Assembly: GCA_037969155.1 (NCBI GenBank)
Contig: JBBKWW010000151.1
Span: 1 to 14,954 of the forward strand
Length of the DNA: 14,954 bases
Origin: JAYXXU01 sp037969155
GTDB taxonomy: Bacteria; Pseudomonadota; Gammaproteobacteria; Pseudomonadales; Moraxellaceae
Reading direction: 5' to 3'
Both the position numbers and the translations under genes were made by a program. The notes beneath the pieces are model-generated. The model saw only the letters and a program-made list of their open reading frames with translations, was not told the DNA's origin and did no database searches. Below are positions 7,286-14,660 of the stretch, piece by piece (within the stretch, counting starts at the first letter, position 1; the number at the start of each line of letters is the position of its first letter).

Positions 7286-8905
7286 TTAGCTCGCCACGCG
7301 CCACAATACGGTGAGTGCTGCAAGTATAAATAACACCACCGCAATTGGCCACGCGACTTGGGTCGCCAGCGTGAGACTGCCAATCAAGCCGCCCGCTGCC
7401 AGCCAATCCAGTCGCCGTTGTTGTTCAATCTGCATGCGCAGTTGTTGTAACTCGCGCCATTGCCGATCATGCCATGTGGTTTGTTGACGCAGTCCATGCA
7501 GACTGTCAGTAATCAGTGCGGGTAAGTCCGTGACACCCATCAACAAGCCAGGCAGTTGCTGCCCAAATTCTTTTAAGGCTTTGGCAGGGTTCATCTGTTG
7601 GCCGACCCACTCAGTTAAGATCGGTTTGGCCAGCTTCCAAATGTCCAATTGTGGATACAGATCACGGCCTAGACCTTCGACATGCACTAGGGTTTTCAGC
7701 AGTAACATGAGTTGCGGTGGAATTTCGAGATGAAATCTGCGGGCAATATCCATCACCTCGATTAAAATACCTGCAAAATCCAGTTGATCCATTGGCTTGG
7801 AAACCATAGGGCCAACCACTCGCCGCATTTCACGTGATAACGCCGCCTGATCGGTGTTCGGTGGAATCCAACCGGCTTGATGCAGCACTTGAATCAGTTG
7901 GCTAAAGTTACTGTGCATCACCGACAGCAGCATGCGTGCCACGGTCAGCCGATCAGTGTCTGACAGCTCACCCATAATCGCGCAATCGAGTGCAATAAAC
8001 CGAGGTTGCGCGGGGTTAATGGTTTCGACGAAGACATTGCCAGGATGCATGTCCGCATGAAAAAAATTATCACGGAACACTTGAGTGAAAAATATCGTTA
8101 AACCCAGCTCACCCAACTGTGCTCGATCCATGCCCAGTTGTTCAAAAGTGGCGAGATCAGACACGGGCACGCCTGTAATCCGCTCAGCCACCAAGACATC
8201 TTTGCTATCGGTGTACACTTCCGGCACATACATCATTTGGGAGCCAAGGAAGTTTTGCCGCAGTTGTCGTGTATTGGCAGCTTCTAAGCTCAGATCAAGC
8301 TCATTTAAAATAACTTGCCGATAGTCACCGACAATCTGTTGGAGATGGAAGGCACGTGCCGCCTCAACCCGTGCTTCTAGCCACTGTGCCAGCCATGCCA
8401 AAAGATCAAAGTCTTGCAGGATCTGCGCCCGAATGTCTGGGCGTACGATCTTAACCACCACCTCACGTCCGTCATGCAAGGCAGCGGTGTGGACTTGAGC
8501 AATTGAGGCCGCAGCGAGTGGCAGATCATCAAAGCGTGCAAATAGCGTCTCTAGACTCGCACCGAGTGATTCAGCGACTCGTTGTCGCGCGACACTGGCT
8601 TCAAACGGCGTGACCCGATCTTGTAAATGCACCAATTGTGCCAATAGGTCTGGCGTAATCAGGTCGCGACGGGTCGAGAGTAGTTGTCCTAGTTTGACAA
8701 ATAAAGGCCCCATGTCTTCGAGTGCGCGTTTGAGCCGCATAGGATCTTCGGCGGCTTTACTATTCCATGCAGCTGGATGCAGGGCAATCACCCGGAGCAA
8801 CGGAGTTGCCCGTGCAGGCAGTTGCTCCTTCGGGAACAGCGTGTCTAAGCGGTAATGAGCGGCGATACGCCACAGCTCCAGCAGGCGAGAAGGATGCGGG
8901 ATCAT
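7286..8905 (-). CDS. ubiB: UbiB: atypical kinase/ATPase of ubiquinone biosynthesis
   Basis: The 539-residue member of the UbiB/ADCK (ABC1) protein-kinase-like family has all expected motifs. These are KLGQ (71-74) inside FVKLGQLLSTR, the Ala-rich loop AAAS (131-134) and catalytic Lys152 in VVVKIVRP. HADMHPGN follows with Asp285 and Asn290, then metal-binding Asp307 in ALDCAIMG. Two hydrophobic segments at the C-terminus (about 500-537) anchor it in the inner membrane. UbiB supports aerobic ubiquinone synthesis, probably by ATP-driven extraction or handling of lipid intermediates within the Ubi complex. ATG 8905 is preferred over TTG 8923: GGAG lies about 12 bases before the ATG, and nothing suitable precedes the TTG. 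It is last in the ubiE-ubiJ-ubiB set, 40 bp after ubiJ. Confidence 0.95.
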   Translation of the reverse strand: MIPHPSRLLELWRIAAHYRLDTLFPKEQLPARATPLLRVIALHPAAWNSKAAEDPMRLKRALEDMGPLFVKLGQLLSTRRDLITPDLLAQLVHLQDRVTPFEASVARQRVAESLGASLETLFARFDDLPLAAASIAQVHTAALHDGREVVVKIVRPDIRAQILQDFDLLAWLAQWLEARVEAARAFHLQQIVGDYRQVILNELDLSLEAANTRQLRQNFLGSQMMYVPEVYTDSKDVLVAERITGVPVSDLATFEQLGMDRAQLGELGLTIFFTQVFRDNFFHADMHPGNVFVETINPAQPRFIALDCAIMGELSDTDRLTVARMLLSVMHSNFSQLIQVLHQAGWIPPNTDQAALSREMRRVVGPMVSKPMDQLDFAGILIEVMDIARRFHLEIPPQLMLLLKTLVHVEGLGRDLYPQLDIWKLAKPILTEWVGQQMNPAKALKEFGQQLPGLLMGVTDLPALITDSLHGLRQQTTWHDRQWRELQQLRMQIEQQRRLDWLAAGGLIGSLTLATQVAWPIAVVLFILAALTVLWRVAS

Positions 8906-8945
8906 GGTGGCGTGTGACTCCAAAATAAACGATTAGTAAAAATAA

Positions 8946-9647
8946 TCAGTGGGGTGGCAGGGTGGCATCTGCCTGAGACTCAGCACTGGACTCGGGCGGT
9001 AGTTGGCGTAATCTGGCTTGTAGTCGCTCGATGTCATTGCGTAGATCACGCACACCATCGATAAATCGCTCCGCTTGCCAACGCGGCGCTAGCAGGGTGT
9101 TCTCTTGTGTCAGGCTGTCTTCTGCATGTTCAAACAGCCGCTGACCAGTTTGGCTGATCGCCTGTTTGCCTTGACTGAGTAGTTGTGCGACTTGATGCGC
9201 CAAACTATCACCAATCCATGGCGCCAGTTTAGCACTGATATCCGGCTCAGCCTGTGCCATCACCTGTTGGACGTGCTGAAGTACCGCCAGCTCGCCTTGC
9301 ACCGGTAGGTTACCGGTCGTGCCAGGCGTCGCTCCGAATAGCCGTGCTAATGCAATCAAATTCGGCACATGTAGTGTGGTATTGGCGCGTGAAGGGGTCA
9401 GCTTTAAATCACAAACACGCTGCTCAAACACGCTATTGGCCGGCTGATCATCCATGCCGACGGGGGTTGGGCTCAGTCGAATACGGTCGAGATCAAACAC
9501 CACATCGACCGATAGGTGCGGGGTATCAATCACCACCCGCAAGGCTTTACCTGTGAGCTGATTTAGACCCTGCCGTGTCGCGGCATCTAAGTCAATCCAG
9601 TCATTGATCAGGCTTTCAAATGCACCCAGTGCCAACGTTGCGAACAT
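8946..9647 (-). CDS. ubiJ: UbiJ: ubiquinone biosynthesis accessory factor (SCP2-like)
   Basis: The 233-residue product has an N-terminal SCP2-type lipid-binding domain (about 1-110). Its opening MFATLALGAFESLINDWIDL is typical of UbiJ. The acidic and amphipathic C-terminal part ends in a coiled-coil stretch (VRDLRNDIERLQARLRQL, about 199-216). UbiJ pairs with UbiK and binds the hydrophobic quinone intermediates for the soluble Ubi complex needed for aerobic synthesis. AAGGA stands about seven bases before ATG 9647. Sequence conservation in this family is weak, so the position between ubiE and ubiB carries much of the identification. Confidence 0.9.
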   Translation of the reverse strand: MFATLALGAFESLINDWIDLDAATRQGLNQLTGKALRVVIDTPHLSVDVVFDLDRIRLSPTPVGMDDQPANSVFEQRVCDLKLTPSRANTTLHVPNLIALARLFGATPGTTGNLPVQGELAVLQHVQQVMAQAEPDISAKLAPWIGDSLAHQVAQLLSQGKQAISQTGQRLFEHAEDSLTQENTLLAPRWQAERFIDGVRDLRNDIERLQARLRQLPPESSAESQADATLPPH

Positions 9648-9677
9648 GACGGTATCCTTGTGCGGGAGTCGGTAGCA

Positions 9678-9709
9678 GGCTTGGGTTTTTTGATCGAAAT
9701 CCCCAAGCC
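9678..9709 (-). promoter_or_regulatory. Hairpin in the ubiE-ubiJ spacer
   Basis: GGCTTGGG (9678-9685) and CCCAAGCC (9702-9709) form an 8-bp stem. Inside its loop GAT/ATC can pair around CGAA. It fills much of the 72-base spacer. On the transcribed minus strand there is no U-tract after the stem, so read-through is expected. It may be an mRNA processing or stabilising element that sets ubiE apart from ubiJ-ubiB. Confidence 0.5.
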
Positions 9710-9719
9710 AAGCGGCAGC

Positions 9720-10622
9720 TTATTTAAAGCCGCGATGTAACGCAACAATCCCGCCCGTCATATTGTGATAGTCGCAACTTTGAAAACCTGCCTGCTGCAT
9801 CATTTGTTTTAAGGTGCGTTGGTCGGGGTGCATGCGAATCGACTCGGCGAGATAGCGATAGCTTTCAGAGTCGTTGGCGATCAGCTTGCCCATGATGGGC
9901 AGTGCAGTAAATGAATACAAGTCATAGAGTTTAGAGAGGGGTTCAAATACTGGTTTGGAGAACTCAAGGATCAGTAAACGGCCACCCGGCTTGAGGACGC
10001 GATACATGGCGCGCAGTGCAGCGTCTTTATCCGTGACATTGCGTAGACCAAAACTGATGGTTAATAAGTCAAATGATTCGTCTGCAAAGGGTGTCAACGT
10101 CTCGGCATTTGCCAATACAAACTCGACGTTGGTACAACCTGCATCTAACAAACGATCACGACCGACATTCAACATCGACTCATTAATATCTGACAGGACC
10201 ACACGCCCTGTTTTACCGACCTCGCGGCTAAAGGCTTTTGCCAAATCTCCAGTGCCACCCGCGATATCCAGCACATGCTGTCCACGCCGCACCCCTGACA
10301 AGGTAATGGTAAAGCGTTTCCACAGGCGATGTACCCCAAATGACATCAGGTCATTCATCAGGTCATATTTGGCAGCGACCGAATGAAAAACCTCAGCGAC
10401 TTTTTGCTGTTTTTCCGCAGTGGCGACGGTTTTATAGCCAAAGTGTGTGGTGTTTGTGTTGCTCTGTGTCGTGGCGTCGATGGGTTGCTGCTGGCCTTGT
10501 GCCGTACCTTGCGGTAGGGCGTTTTTTTGAAACACTGACGGATTGGTCGGTTGGCTGGTTGTGTTGCTGGTTGATAGATCTGACACAGGGGCAGACGAGT
10601 CAAGCGGTTTAGGGTCGGTCAT
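9720..10622 (-). CDS. ubiE: UbiE: demethylmenaquinone/2-polyprenyl-benzoquinol C-methyltransferase, with long N-terminal tail
   Basis: The 300-residue class I SAM-dependent methyltransferase adds the ring C-methyl group in ubiquinone synthesis (and menaquinone where present). The SAM-binding motif VLDIAGGTGDL lies at 117-127, SDINESMLNVGR at 144-155 and FDLLTISFGLRNVTD at 184-198. LKPGGRLLILEFSKP and the C-terminal MTGGIVALHRGFK follow; the last is a UbiE signature. The conserved core starts at about 59 (THFGYKTV), where E. coli UbiE starts after about 8 residues. The first 58 residues form a Gln/Thr/Ser/Asn/Pro-rich disordered tail. ATG 10622 has GGAG nine bases upstream; TTG 10637 was rejected. 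No good in-frame start exists near the core. It lies 44 bp after the FFLEELY gene, probably in the same transcript. Confidence 0.95.
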   Translation of the reverse strand: MTDPKPLDSSAPVSDLSTSNTTSQPTNPSVFQKNALPQGTAQGQQQPIDATTQSNTNTTHFGYKTVATAEKQQKVAEVFHSVAAKYDLMNDLMSFGVHRLWKRFTITLSGVRRGQHVLDIAGGTGDLAKAFSREVGKTGRVVLSDINESMLNVGRDRLLDAGCTNVEFVLANAETLTPFADESFDLLTISFGLRNVTDKDAALRAMYRVLKPGGRLLILEFSKPVFEPLSKLYDLYSFTALPIMGKLIANDSESYRYLAESIRMHPDQRTLKQMMQQAGFQSCDYHNMTGGIVALHRGFK

Positions 10623-10666
10623 AACAAGTCGCTCCAATCAAAAGTTGTACAAGGGTCAAAGAATAT

Positions 10667-11395
10667 CTATGAAACAGCCCGTTCAGAGGTTGCTAAGCGC
10701 GTAAAAGGATCTGCTTGCTGGCTGTGTACACGCTGAATAATCTCACATTCTGCACGGGTAAATATTTGAATAAAATGCTCTGCTGAATCAAGTGACTTCA
10801 TCGCGGCAAAGCCTTCAGCGGTAAACTCATAGACGGGTGCAAAATTGTGCTTGTACGCCGTGCCTTTTGCCATTTTAAAGGCGGCATGAATCATCCGTGA
10901 GCGAACATATTTATCGAGCTTCAAGCCCAGCGCATTCAGCAAGGCCATTTGATGTTGGCGGCGTTCAGCTTGATCAGCGGTCAGGTAGGCGGTCAGCATG
11001 ATGTCGTCGGTGATGTGCGTGACGTGTTGCGTCAGTAGCAGCTTGGCCAGTTGCTCATCGAGTTCAATTGCCAGTACGGCCAGTTCAATCCCGAGTGCGC
11101 CAGTATAGACCGCACTGGCAGGTACAATTTTCTCTATTTTATGGGCTTTTAGTAGCACTTGATCGAATTGATCCGCCAAAATCGCAAAGTCAGCGCCACC
11201 ATAGAGGCGATTCAAAAAATAAGCCGCCATCAGTTGATGTTGAGGCTGGGTAAACAGTACGTGATGCGTATGCTGCAAGCGGGTCTTTTGCCATGCTTGT
11301 ACTGCGAGCAGTTGGGTCGCGAGTGCGGGATTTTGGTGATGTTCTAACGCACGATAGTGGGCGAGCTGTGACTTAAGGGCATCAAATGCAGACAT
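10667..11395 (-). CDS. FFLEELY-motif protein, function unknown
   Basis: The 242-residue product is soluble and mostly helical, with no signal peptide or membrane segment. The motif YFLNRLYGG at 59-67, followed by DFAILADQFDQV, matches the pattern that names the FFLEELY-motif family of gammaproteobacteria, with Asn-Arg in place of Glu-Glu. The family has no established role. The open frame extends upstream to 11569, but that part would overlap the divergent pap gene by 94 bases and reads as random sequence. ATG 11395 is therefore preferred; an ATG at 11422 is possible. The ribosome site is weak in either case. It is the first gene of the minus-strand unit leading into ubiE, so a link to quinone or membrane metabolism is possible but unproven. 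Confidence 0.8.
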   Translation of the reverse strand: MSAFDALKSQLAHYRALEHHQNPALATQLLAVQAWQKTRLQHTHHVLFTQPQHQLMAAYFLNRLYGGADFAILADQFDQVLLKAHKIEKIVPASAVYTGALGIELAVLAIELDEQLAKLLLTQHVTHITDDIMLTAYLTADQAERRQHQMALLNALGLKLDKYVRSRMIHAAFKMAKGTAYKHNFAPVYEFTAEGFAAMKSLDSAEHFIQIFTRAECEIIQRVHSQQADPFTRLATSERAVS

Positions 11396-11475
11396 ACAGA
11401 TTTTACTAGCCAAAATAAACATTGAGCAAGCATACTCGATTTTGCGGCGATGATTAAGCCAAACAGGAGGATAAG

Positions 11476-12894
11476 ATGACCGGAACAACACCGAATGATA
11501 CCGAGCATAGCTTACGCTTAGCGTTAATCGAGGCACAATATGCCTTAAAAAGCACTGCAAAATCCTCAAATGGCCGCAGTGTCTTGGTGCTGGTCAGTGG
11601 CATTGAGTTGGCTGGCAAAGGCGAAGCTGTGACGCAACTGCGCGAATGGGCAGACCCACGATTGCTGCAAGTGAATGCACACCTCCCCCGAGTACAGGAT
11701 TGGCAGCGGCCATTTTGGCAGCCGTATATTACCGATATTCCAGAGCGTGGCACGTTAAACGTGTTATTTGGCAATTGGTATGGGGACTTATTTTCGGCAC
11801 GATTAGCGGCTAAAGAGAAGCGCATCTCTGCGGATGATTTTAAGCAGCAGTTACTGGAAATTCAAGCCTTTGAGCAGTACTTACAACAAGAGGGGGTTAC
11901 GCTGGTTAAATGCTGGTTTGATTTATCGTGGGGCACACTGCAACAGCGTTTAAACGATATTGAGCCAAGTTTATTAAAGTGGCAAAAATTACATGGTCTG
12001 GATTGGCGTGACCGTGCGGAGTATGAAAAGTTGCAAGGCTTGCGGCAGCAACTCAGCAAAGATTGGCTCATCATAGACGGTGAGGATGCTGATACGCGGA
12101 ATCTGGTTTTTGCACAGCAGGTATTAAAAGGATTGAACGCCCCGCGTTTGCCGCGAAAACGGCCAGCCGATCAGTGGCAGCCGAGTGCTGTGCCGCCAGT
12201 GTTACAGGCACCTGATCGCCAAATCTTAAAAAAAGAACAGTACAAGCAGCAGCGTAAACAACTACAAACCGAGGTGACAGACTTATTACGCAAGCGTGGT
12301 GAGCGGCCGGTGATTGTGGTGTTTGAAGGGATGGATGCAGCAGGTAAAGGCGGGTCGATCCGACGAGTTGTGGCTCAGCTTGATCCGCGTGAATATCAAA
12401 TTCATTGTATTGGAGCGCCGGAAGCCCATGAGTTACGTCACCCGTATTTATGGCGGTTTTGGCGACGTTTACCTCCGCGTACAGGCATGGCGATTTTTGA
12501 TCGGTCGTGGTATGGCCGTGTATTGGTAGAGCGTGTTGAGCAGCTCGTCACCCCAGTTGATTGGCAGCGAGCCTACACTGAAATTAACCACTTTGAGCGC
12601 AATCTCACCGATGCTGGTGCGATTGTGATTAAGTTTTGGTTGTCGATTGATAACGATGAGCAGTTATTGCGCTTTAACGCCCGCAAAGACACGCCACATA
12701 AACGGTTTAAGCTGACCGATGATGATTGGCGCAATCGTGAGCGTTGGGATGAGTATGTGCAAGCGGCTGCGGATTTATTGACGCGCACCGATCACGCTCA
12801 CGCGCCATGGGTGGTGGTGGCGACCAACGACAAATACACCGCACGACTGGCGGTGTTGCAGGGGCTGATTCGGCATTTAAAACAGGAGCTGTAG
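11476..12894 (+). CDS. pap: Pap: polyphosphate:AMP phosphotransferase (class II PPK2)
   Basis: The 472-residue product has two fused PPK2 domains, matching the roughly 475-residue Acinetobacter johnsonii enzyme. It transfers phosphate from polyphosphate to AMP to give ADP, and with adenylate kinase this can yield ATP. The N-terminal domain keeps a Walker A-like GIELAGKGE (42-50) but has FGNWYG (98-103) where the catalytic Asp-Arg should be, so it is probably inactive. The C-terminal domain has intact GMDAAGKGG (285-293) and FDRSWYG with Asp342 and Arg343, and should be the active one. This inactive/active split is known for class II PPK2. A strong site, AGGAGG, lies five bases before ATG 11476. 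It is divergent from the FFLEELY-ubi unit and convergent with the next gene, 25 bp between stops. Confidence 0.95.
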   Translation: MTGTTPNDTEHSLRLALIEAQYALKSTAKSSNGRSVLVLVSGIELAGKGEAVTQLREWADPRLLQVNAHLPRVQDWQRPFWQPYITDIPERGTLNVLFGNWYGDLFSARLAAKEKRISADDFKQQLLEIQAFEQYLQQEGVTLVKCWFDLSWGTLQQRLNDIEPSLLKWQKLHGLDWRDRAEYEKLQGLRQQLSKDWLIIDGEDADTRNLVFAQQVLKGLNAPRLPRKRPADQWQPSAVPPVLQAPDRQILKKEQYKQQRKQLQTEVTDLLRKRGERPVIVVFEGMDAAGKGGSIRRVVAQLDPREYQIHCIGAPEAHELRHPYLWRFWRRLPPRTGMAIFDRSWYGRVLVERVEQLVTPVDWQRAYTEINHFERNLTDAGAIVIKFWLSIDNDEQLLRFNARKDTPHKRFKLTDDDWRNRERWDEYVQAAADLLTRTDHAHAPWVVVATNDKYTARLAVLQGLIRHLKQEL

Positions 12895-12919
12895 CCCTTG
12901 GCAACGGACTCAATTAGGC

Positions 12920-13447
12920 TCAGACCGGACGTGCTGAACCGCCGACGGTCTGTGCAGCGCGGTGTGTGTCTTGAATTTGTTTGGCCAGTCGATAGCATTC
13001 GTCGATATGGTCAAACGCGACTTTACGCATGACAAAGTAACCCATGCTGGCGGCGACCAATTGTCCACCGAGCGGGATAAATTTCACCACTTGTTTGGAG
13101 ACAATTTTACCGCCTAAGCCTTGAATCGATCTGCGCACCACGCTGCGTGTGGCGACCAAACCAACAAACTCAGTACCGCGTGCACGCATCTCAGTCCAGT
13201 GAATATCACGGGTTTTTAGATCAAACGCGGCCATCCGCTCAGGTGCTAATCCAAATTGCTCACTGATATAGGGTAGCAACTGGCTCAAAATGCCTGCATC
13301 AATGACCACATCAAAAAATGGTACCGGAACAGCAGCAACGCCAGCAGAAATAAACGAGCGCTTCTTGACCAAGCGACGACATTCTTGTCGGACTTGTTCC
13401 AAGTTTAAACTGGGGTCAATGGTTTCTGGCAGTTTATCGAGTTTCAT
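12920..13447 (-). CDS. Unassigned protein with two hydrophobic segments (DUF697/EcsC-like look)
   Basis: The 175-residue product has two hydrophobic, Gly/Ala/Val-rich segments. The first is at about 33-58, containing SAGVAAVPVPFFDVVIDAG; the second is at about 125-150, around FIPLGGQLVAASMGYFVM. A charged helical region lies between them. The motif of hydrophobic AGxAAVPxPxxD recalls membrane-associated DUF697- or EcsC-like helical hairpins. That is an impression only; no family is claimed. ATG 13447 is chosen because GGAG stands six bases upstream (TTTTTTGGAGTATGC). The TTG at 13489 would add 14 residues covering that site. It appears monocistronic: pap converges on its 3' end, and a terminator lies upstream at 13574-13605. 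Confidence 0.7.
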   Translation of the reverse strand: MKLDKLPETIDPSLNLEQVRQECRRLVKKRSFISAGVAAVPVPFFDVVIDAGILSQLLPYISEQFGLAPERMAAFDLKTRDIHWTEMRARGTEFVGLVATRSVVRRSIQGLGGKIVSKQVVKFIPLGGQLVAASMGYFVMRKVAFDHIDECYRLAKQIQDTHRAAQTVGGSARPV

Positions 13448-13544
13448 GCATACTCCAAAAAATGTGCTAAAGCCGCTGAGATCGGGCAAATATCTGACTA
13501 TGACAATACGTTTTTTTTATGTTTTTGCAAGTAGTGAAGCTGTA

Positions 13545-13550
13545 ATTATA
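13545..13550 (-). promoter_or_regulatory. Candidate -10 box for the 13447 gene
   Basis: Read on the minus strand this is TATAAT, 98 bases upstream of ATG 13447 and downstream of the folK-side terminator. The -35 region at the right distance is poor (TTTCAG). A second candidate nearer the gene is TTGCAA, 16 bases, TATTGT. Either could be used; neither is strong. Confidence 0.3.
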
Positions 13551-13573
13551 CGGCTGCGTACTGAATTCTGAAA

Positions 13574-13605
13574 AAAAAACCGACCAGCAATGTGGTCGGT
13601 TTTTT
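13574..13605 (-). terminator. Strong intrinsic terminator, folB-folK transcript
   Basis: A perfect 13-bp stem pairs AAAAAACCGACCA (13574-13586) with TGGTCGGTTTTTT (13593-13605); the loop is GCAATG. On the minus strand the stem runs into nine T residues, a textbook terminator for transcripts coming from folK. On the plus strand it has six T, so it can act both ways. It stands 16 bases outside the left end of the inserted element at 13622-13888, which now separates it from folK. Confidence 0.88.
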
Positions 13606-13619
13606 GAGTGCAGTGTGAT

Positions 13620-13637
13620 TAGGGTCTGTTGACGTTT
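13620..13637 (+). repeat. Left terminal inverted repeat with flanking TA
   Basis: TAGGGTCTGTTGACGTTT. It matches the reverse complement of 13873-13890 except for A instead of G at 13632. Confidence 0.85.
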
Positions 13638-13888
13638 CGCACGCGAACCGCGTTGCAAGGCAAAATGCTGACAGACAAGGCGACACATGCAGCAAATGGT
13701 CATTCCCTTTGCCAATGTGGCAACGAGGTATGGCAGTATTTTGCCAGCAACCCGAAGGGACACGGCAGTTTTTGGGGGCTACTGCGTTGTGCTTCGCTTG
13801 CTTAGAACGACTAAGCCTCACGAGTCACGCCTTGTATCCCCTCAAAAACAGCCAGTGTCGCGGCCGTGGCTCAAACGCCAACAGACCC
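13622..13888. mobile_element. MITE-like non-autonomous element, 267 bp, TA-flanked
   Basis: The ends form an inverted repeat: TAGGGTCTGTTGACGTTT (13620-13637) against the complement of 13873-13890, 17 of 18 bases matching. A TA sits at each outer edge, consistent with a TA target duplication as made by IS630/Tc1-type and some IS5-group transposases. No transposase frame is present. Inside are two long hairpin arms. Arm 1 pairs 13652-13656 with 13747-13751 and 13659-13670 with 13734-13745 (one G-T wobble). Arm 2 pairs 13759-13766 with 13851-13859 (A13854 bulged) and 13768-13774 with 13843-13849. Each arm has its own inner stem (13709-13723; 13800-13816). The right end overlaps the 3' end of folK and supplies its stop. 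The short frames inside look spurious. Confidence 0.8.
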
Positions 13889-14308
13889 TAGTGGTGTGCT
13901 GTGCTGCATGGACTCAGCACTCGGCTGAGGACACTCTGGCCACAAGGCGAGCATCGGCAGATAGACATCGGCAGGTAATGGCAGGCGTTCGCTGACCACC
14001 TGCAACGTCGCCACGTGCTGGCCCACCCCGATCAAATCAATATCCATCCGCACATATTGTGAGGGACGAATCCGGCCACAGCCTTGCTCAATCTGATCGA
14101 GGATAACCAATAACGCCTCACGGTCTAAACCGTGAGCTTCAAGTAGCACCGCCTGATTCCAATACAGCAGATGCGCTCGTCCTGCCCGATCAGGCAGCTC
14201 ATACACCGCCGAATAACGACAACCACCCAATTGCTCAAGTGCTGCATGGACTTGCTGTAGCGCGGCGGCATGATCAGTATTAGTGCCCAAGGCGAGTGCG
14301 TAAATCAT
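13871..14308 (-). CDS. folK: FolK-like 6-hydroxymethyl-7,8-dihydropterin pyrophosphokinase (HPPK), 3' end altered
   Basis: The 145-residue product would transfer pyrophosphate from ATP to 6-hydroxymethyl-dihydropterin in folate synthesis. It opens with MIYALALGTN, like HPPK IAIGSN, and has the metal-binding pair Asp89/Asp91 in VRMDIDLIG. The usual RWGPR stretch just before is reduced to RIRPSQYVR, as I recall for Acinetobacter-type FolK proteins. Its length is slightly below the E. coli 159. ATG 14308 is chosen, since the frame up to 14335 lies wholly inside folB; the genes overlap by 29 bases, suggesting translational coupling. The last five codons (GSVGV) and TGA come from the terminal repeat of the element at 13622-13888, so the native C-terminus has been replaced. 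The conserved core is upstream of this, so activity is probably kept. Confidence 0.85.
   Translation of the reverse strand: MIYALALGTNTDHAAALQQVHAALEQLGGCRYSAVYELPDRAGRAHLLYWNQAVLLEAHGLDREALLVILDQIEQGCGRIRPSQYVRMDIDLIGVGQHVATLQVVSERLPLPADVYLPMLALWPECPQPSAESMQHSTPLGSVGV
13873..13890 (-). repeat. Right terminal inverted repeat with flanking TA
   Basis: Read on the minus strand it is TAGGGTCTGTTGGCGTTT, the partner of 13620-13637. It is translated as the C-terminal tail of folK (Gly-Ser-Val-Gly-Val), and the TGA just beyond it (13871-13873) is inside the element. Confidence 0.85.
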
Positions 14309-14660
14309 CGCGACTCCGTTCAATCGACACCCCAACCGCAGCAGTCGCAGTCACGGCCAATGGTTTACGAATCGTCAAGCTGATGTGCTGCACCAAACTA
14401 AACTCCGTCAAAATCGTCTCGGCCACCAGATTGGCCAGTGTTTCGATCAGCTTGGCCTGCCGCGCCTGAATCACTGCGGTAATCCGCTCCGACACGGCTT
14501 GATAGTTGACCGCGTACTGTAACTCATCAGTCAGTGCCGCTTGGCGGGTATCAACTTGTAGTTGCACATCGACCAGCAACGGCTGCTCAATCTGACGTTC
14601 CCACGCAAACACGCCCACTACCGCCTGTACCTGTAGACGTTCAATCCGTACTTTATCCAC
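14280..14660 (-). CDS. folB: FolB: dihydroneopterin aldolase
   Basis: The 126-residue product converts 7,8-dihydroneopterin to 6-hydroxymethyl-dihydropterin and glycolaldehyde, the step just before FolK. The family pattern is complete: VDKVRIERLQV at the start, GVFAWERQIEQPL with Glu21, NYQAV with Tyr53, KLIETLANLVAE with Glu73, and LTIRKP with catalytic Lys99. GVSIER lies near the end. GTG 14660 is preferred because it aligns with the usual MDxVFIE start of FolB. The upstream GTG 14690 would add ten unrelated residues. GGGA lies about ten bases before it. It is divergent from plsY across a short spacer, an arrangement common in gammaproteobacteria. Confidence 0.93.
   Translation of the reverse strand: MDKVRIERLQVQAVVGVFAWERQIEQPLLVDVQLQVDTRQAALTDELQYAVNYQAVSERITAVIQARQAKLIETLANLVAETILTEFSLVQHISLTIRKPLAVTATAAVGVSIERSRDDLRTRLGH

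Noticed and set aside
8906..8923. TTG start for ubiB
   Set aside because: No ribosome site before the TTG; GGAG precedes ATG 8905 instead.
11396..11569. N-terminal 58-residue extension of the FFLEELY protein
   Set aside because: It would overlap the start of pap, and its composition is unlike the rest of the protein.
13687..13995. A 102-aa frame through the mobile element (and the antisense frame 13546-13821)
   Set aside because: They follow the hairpin repeats and run into folK antisense. They have no ribosome site and no transposase motif.
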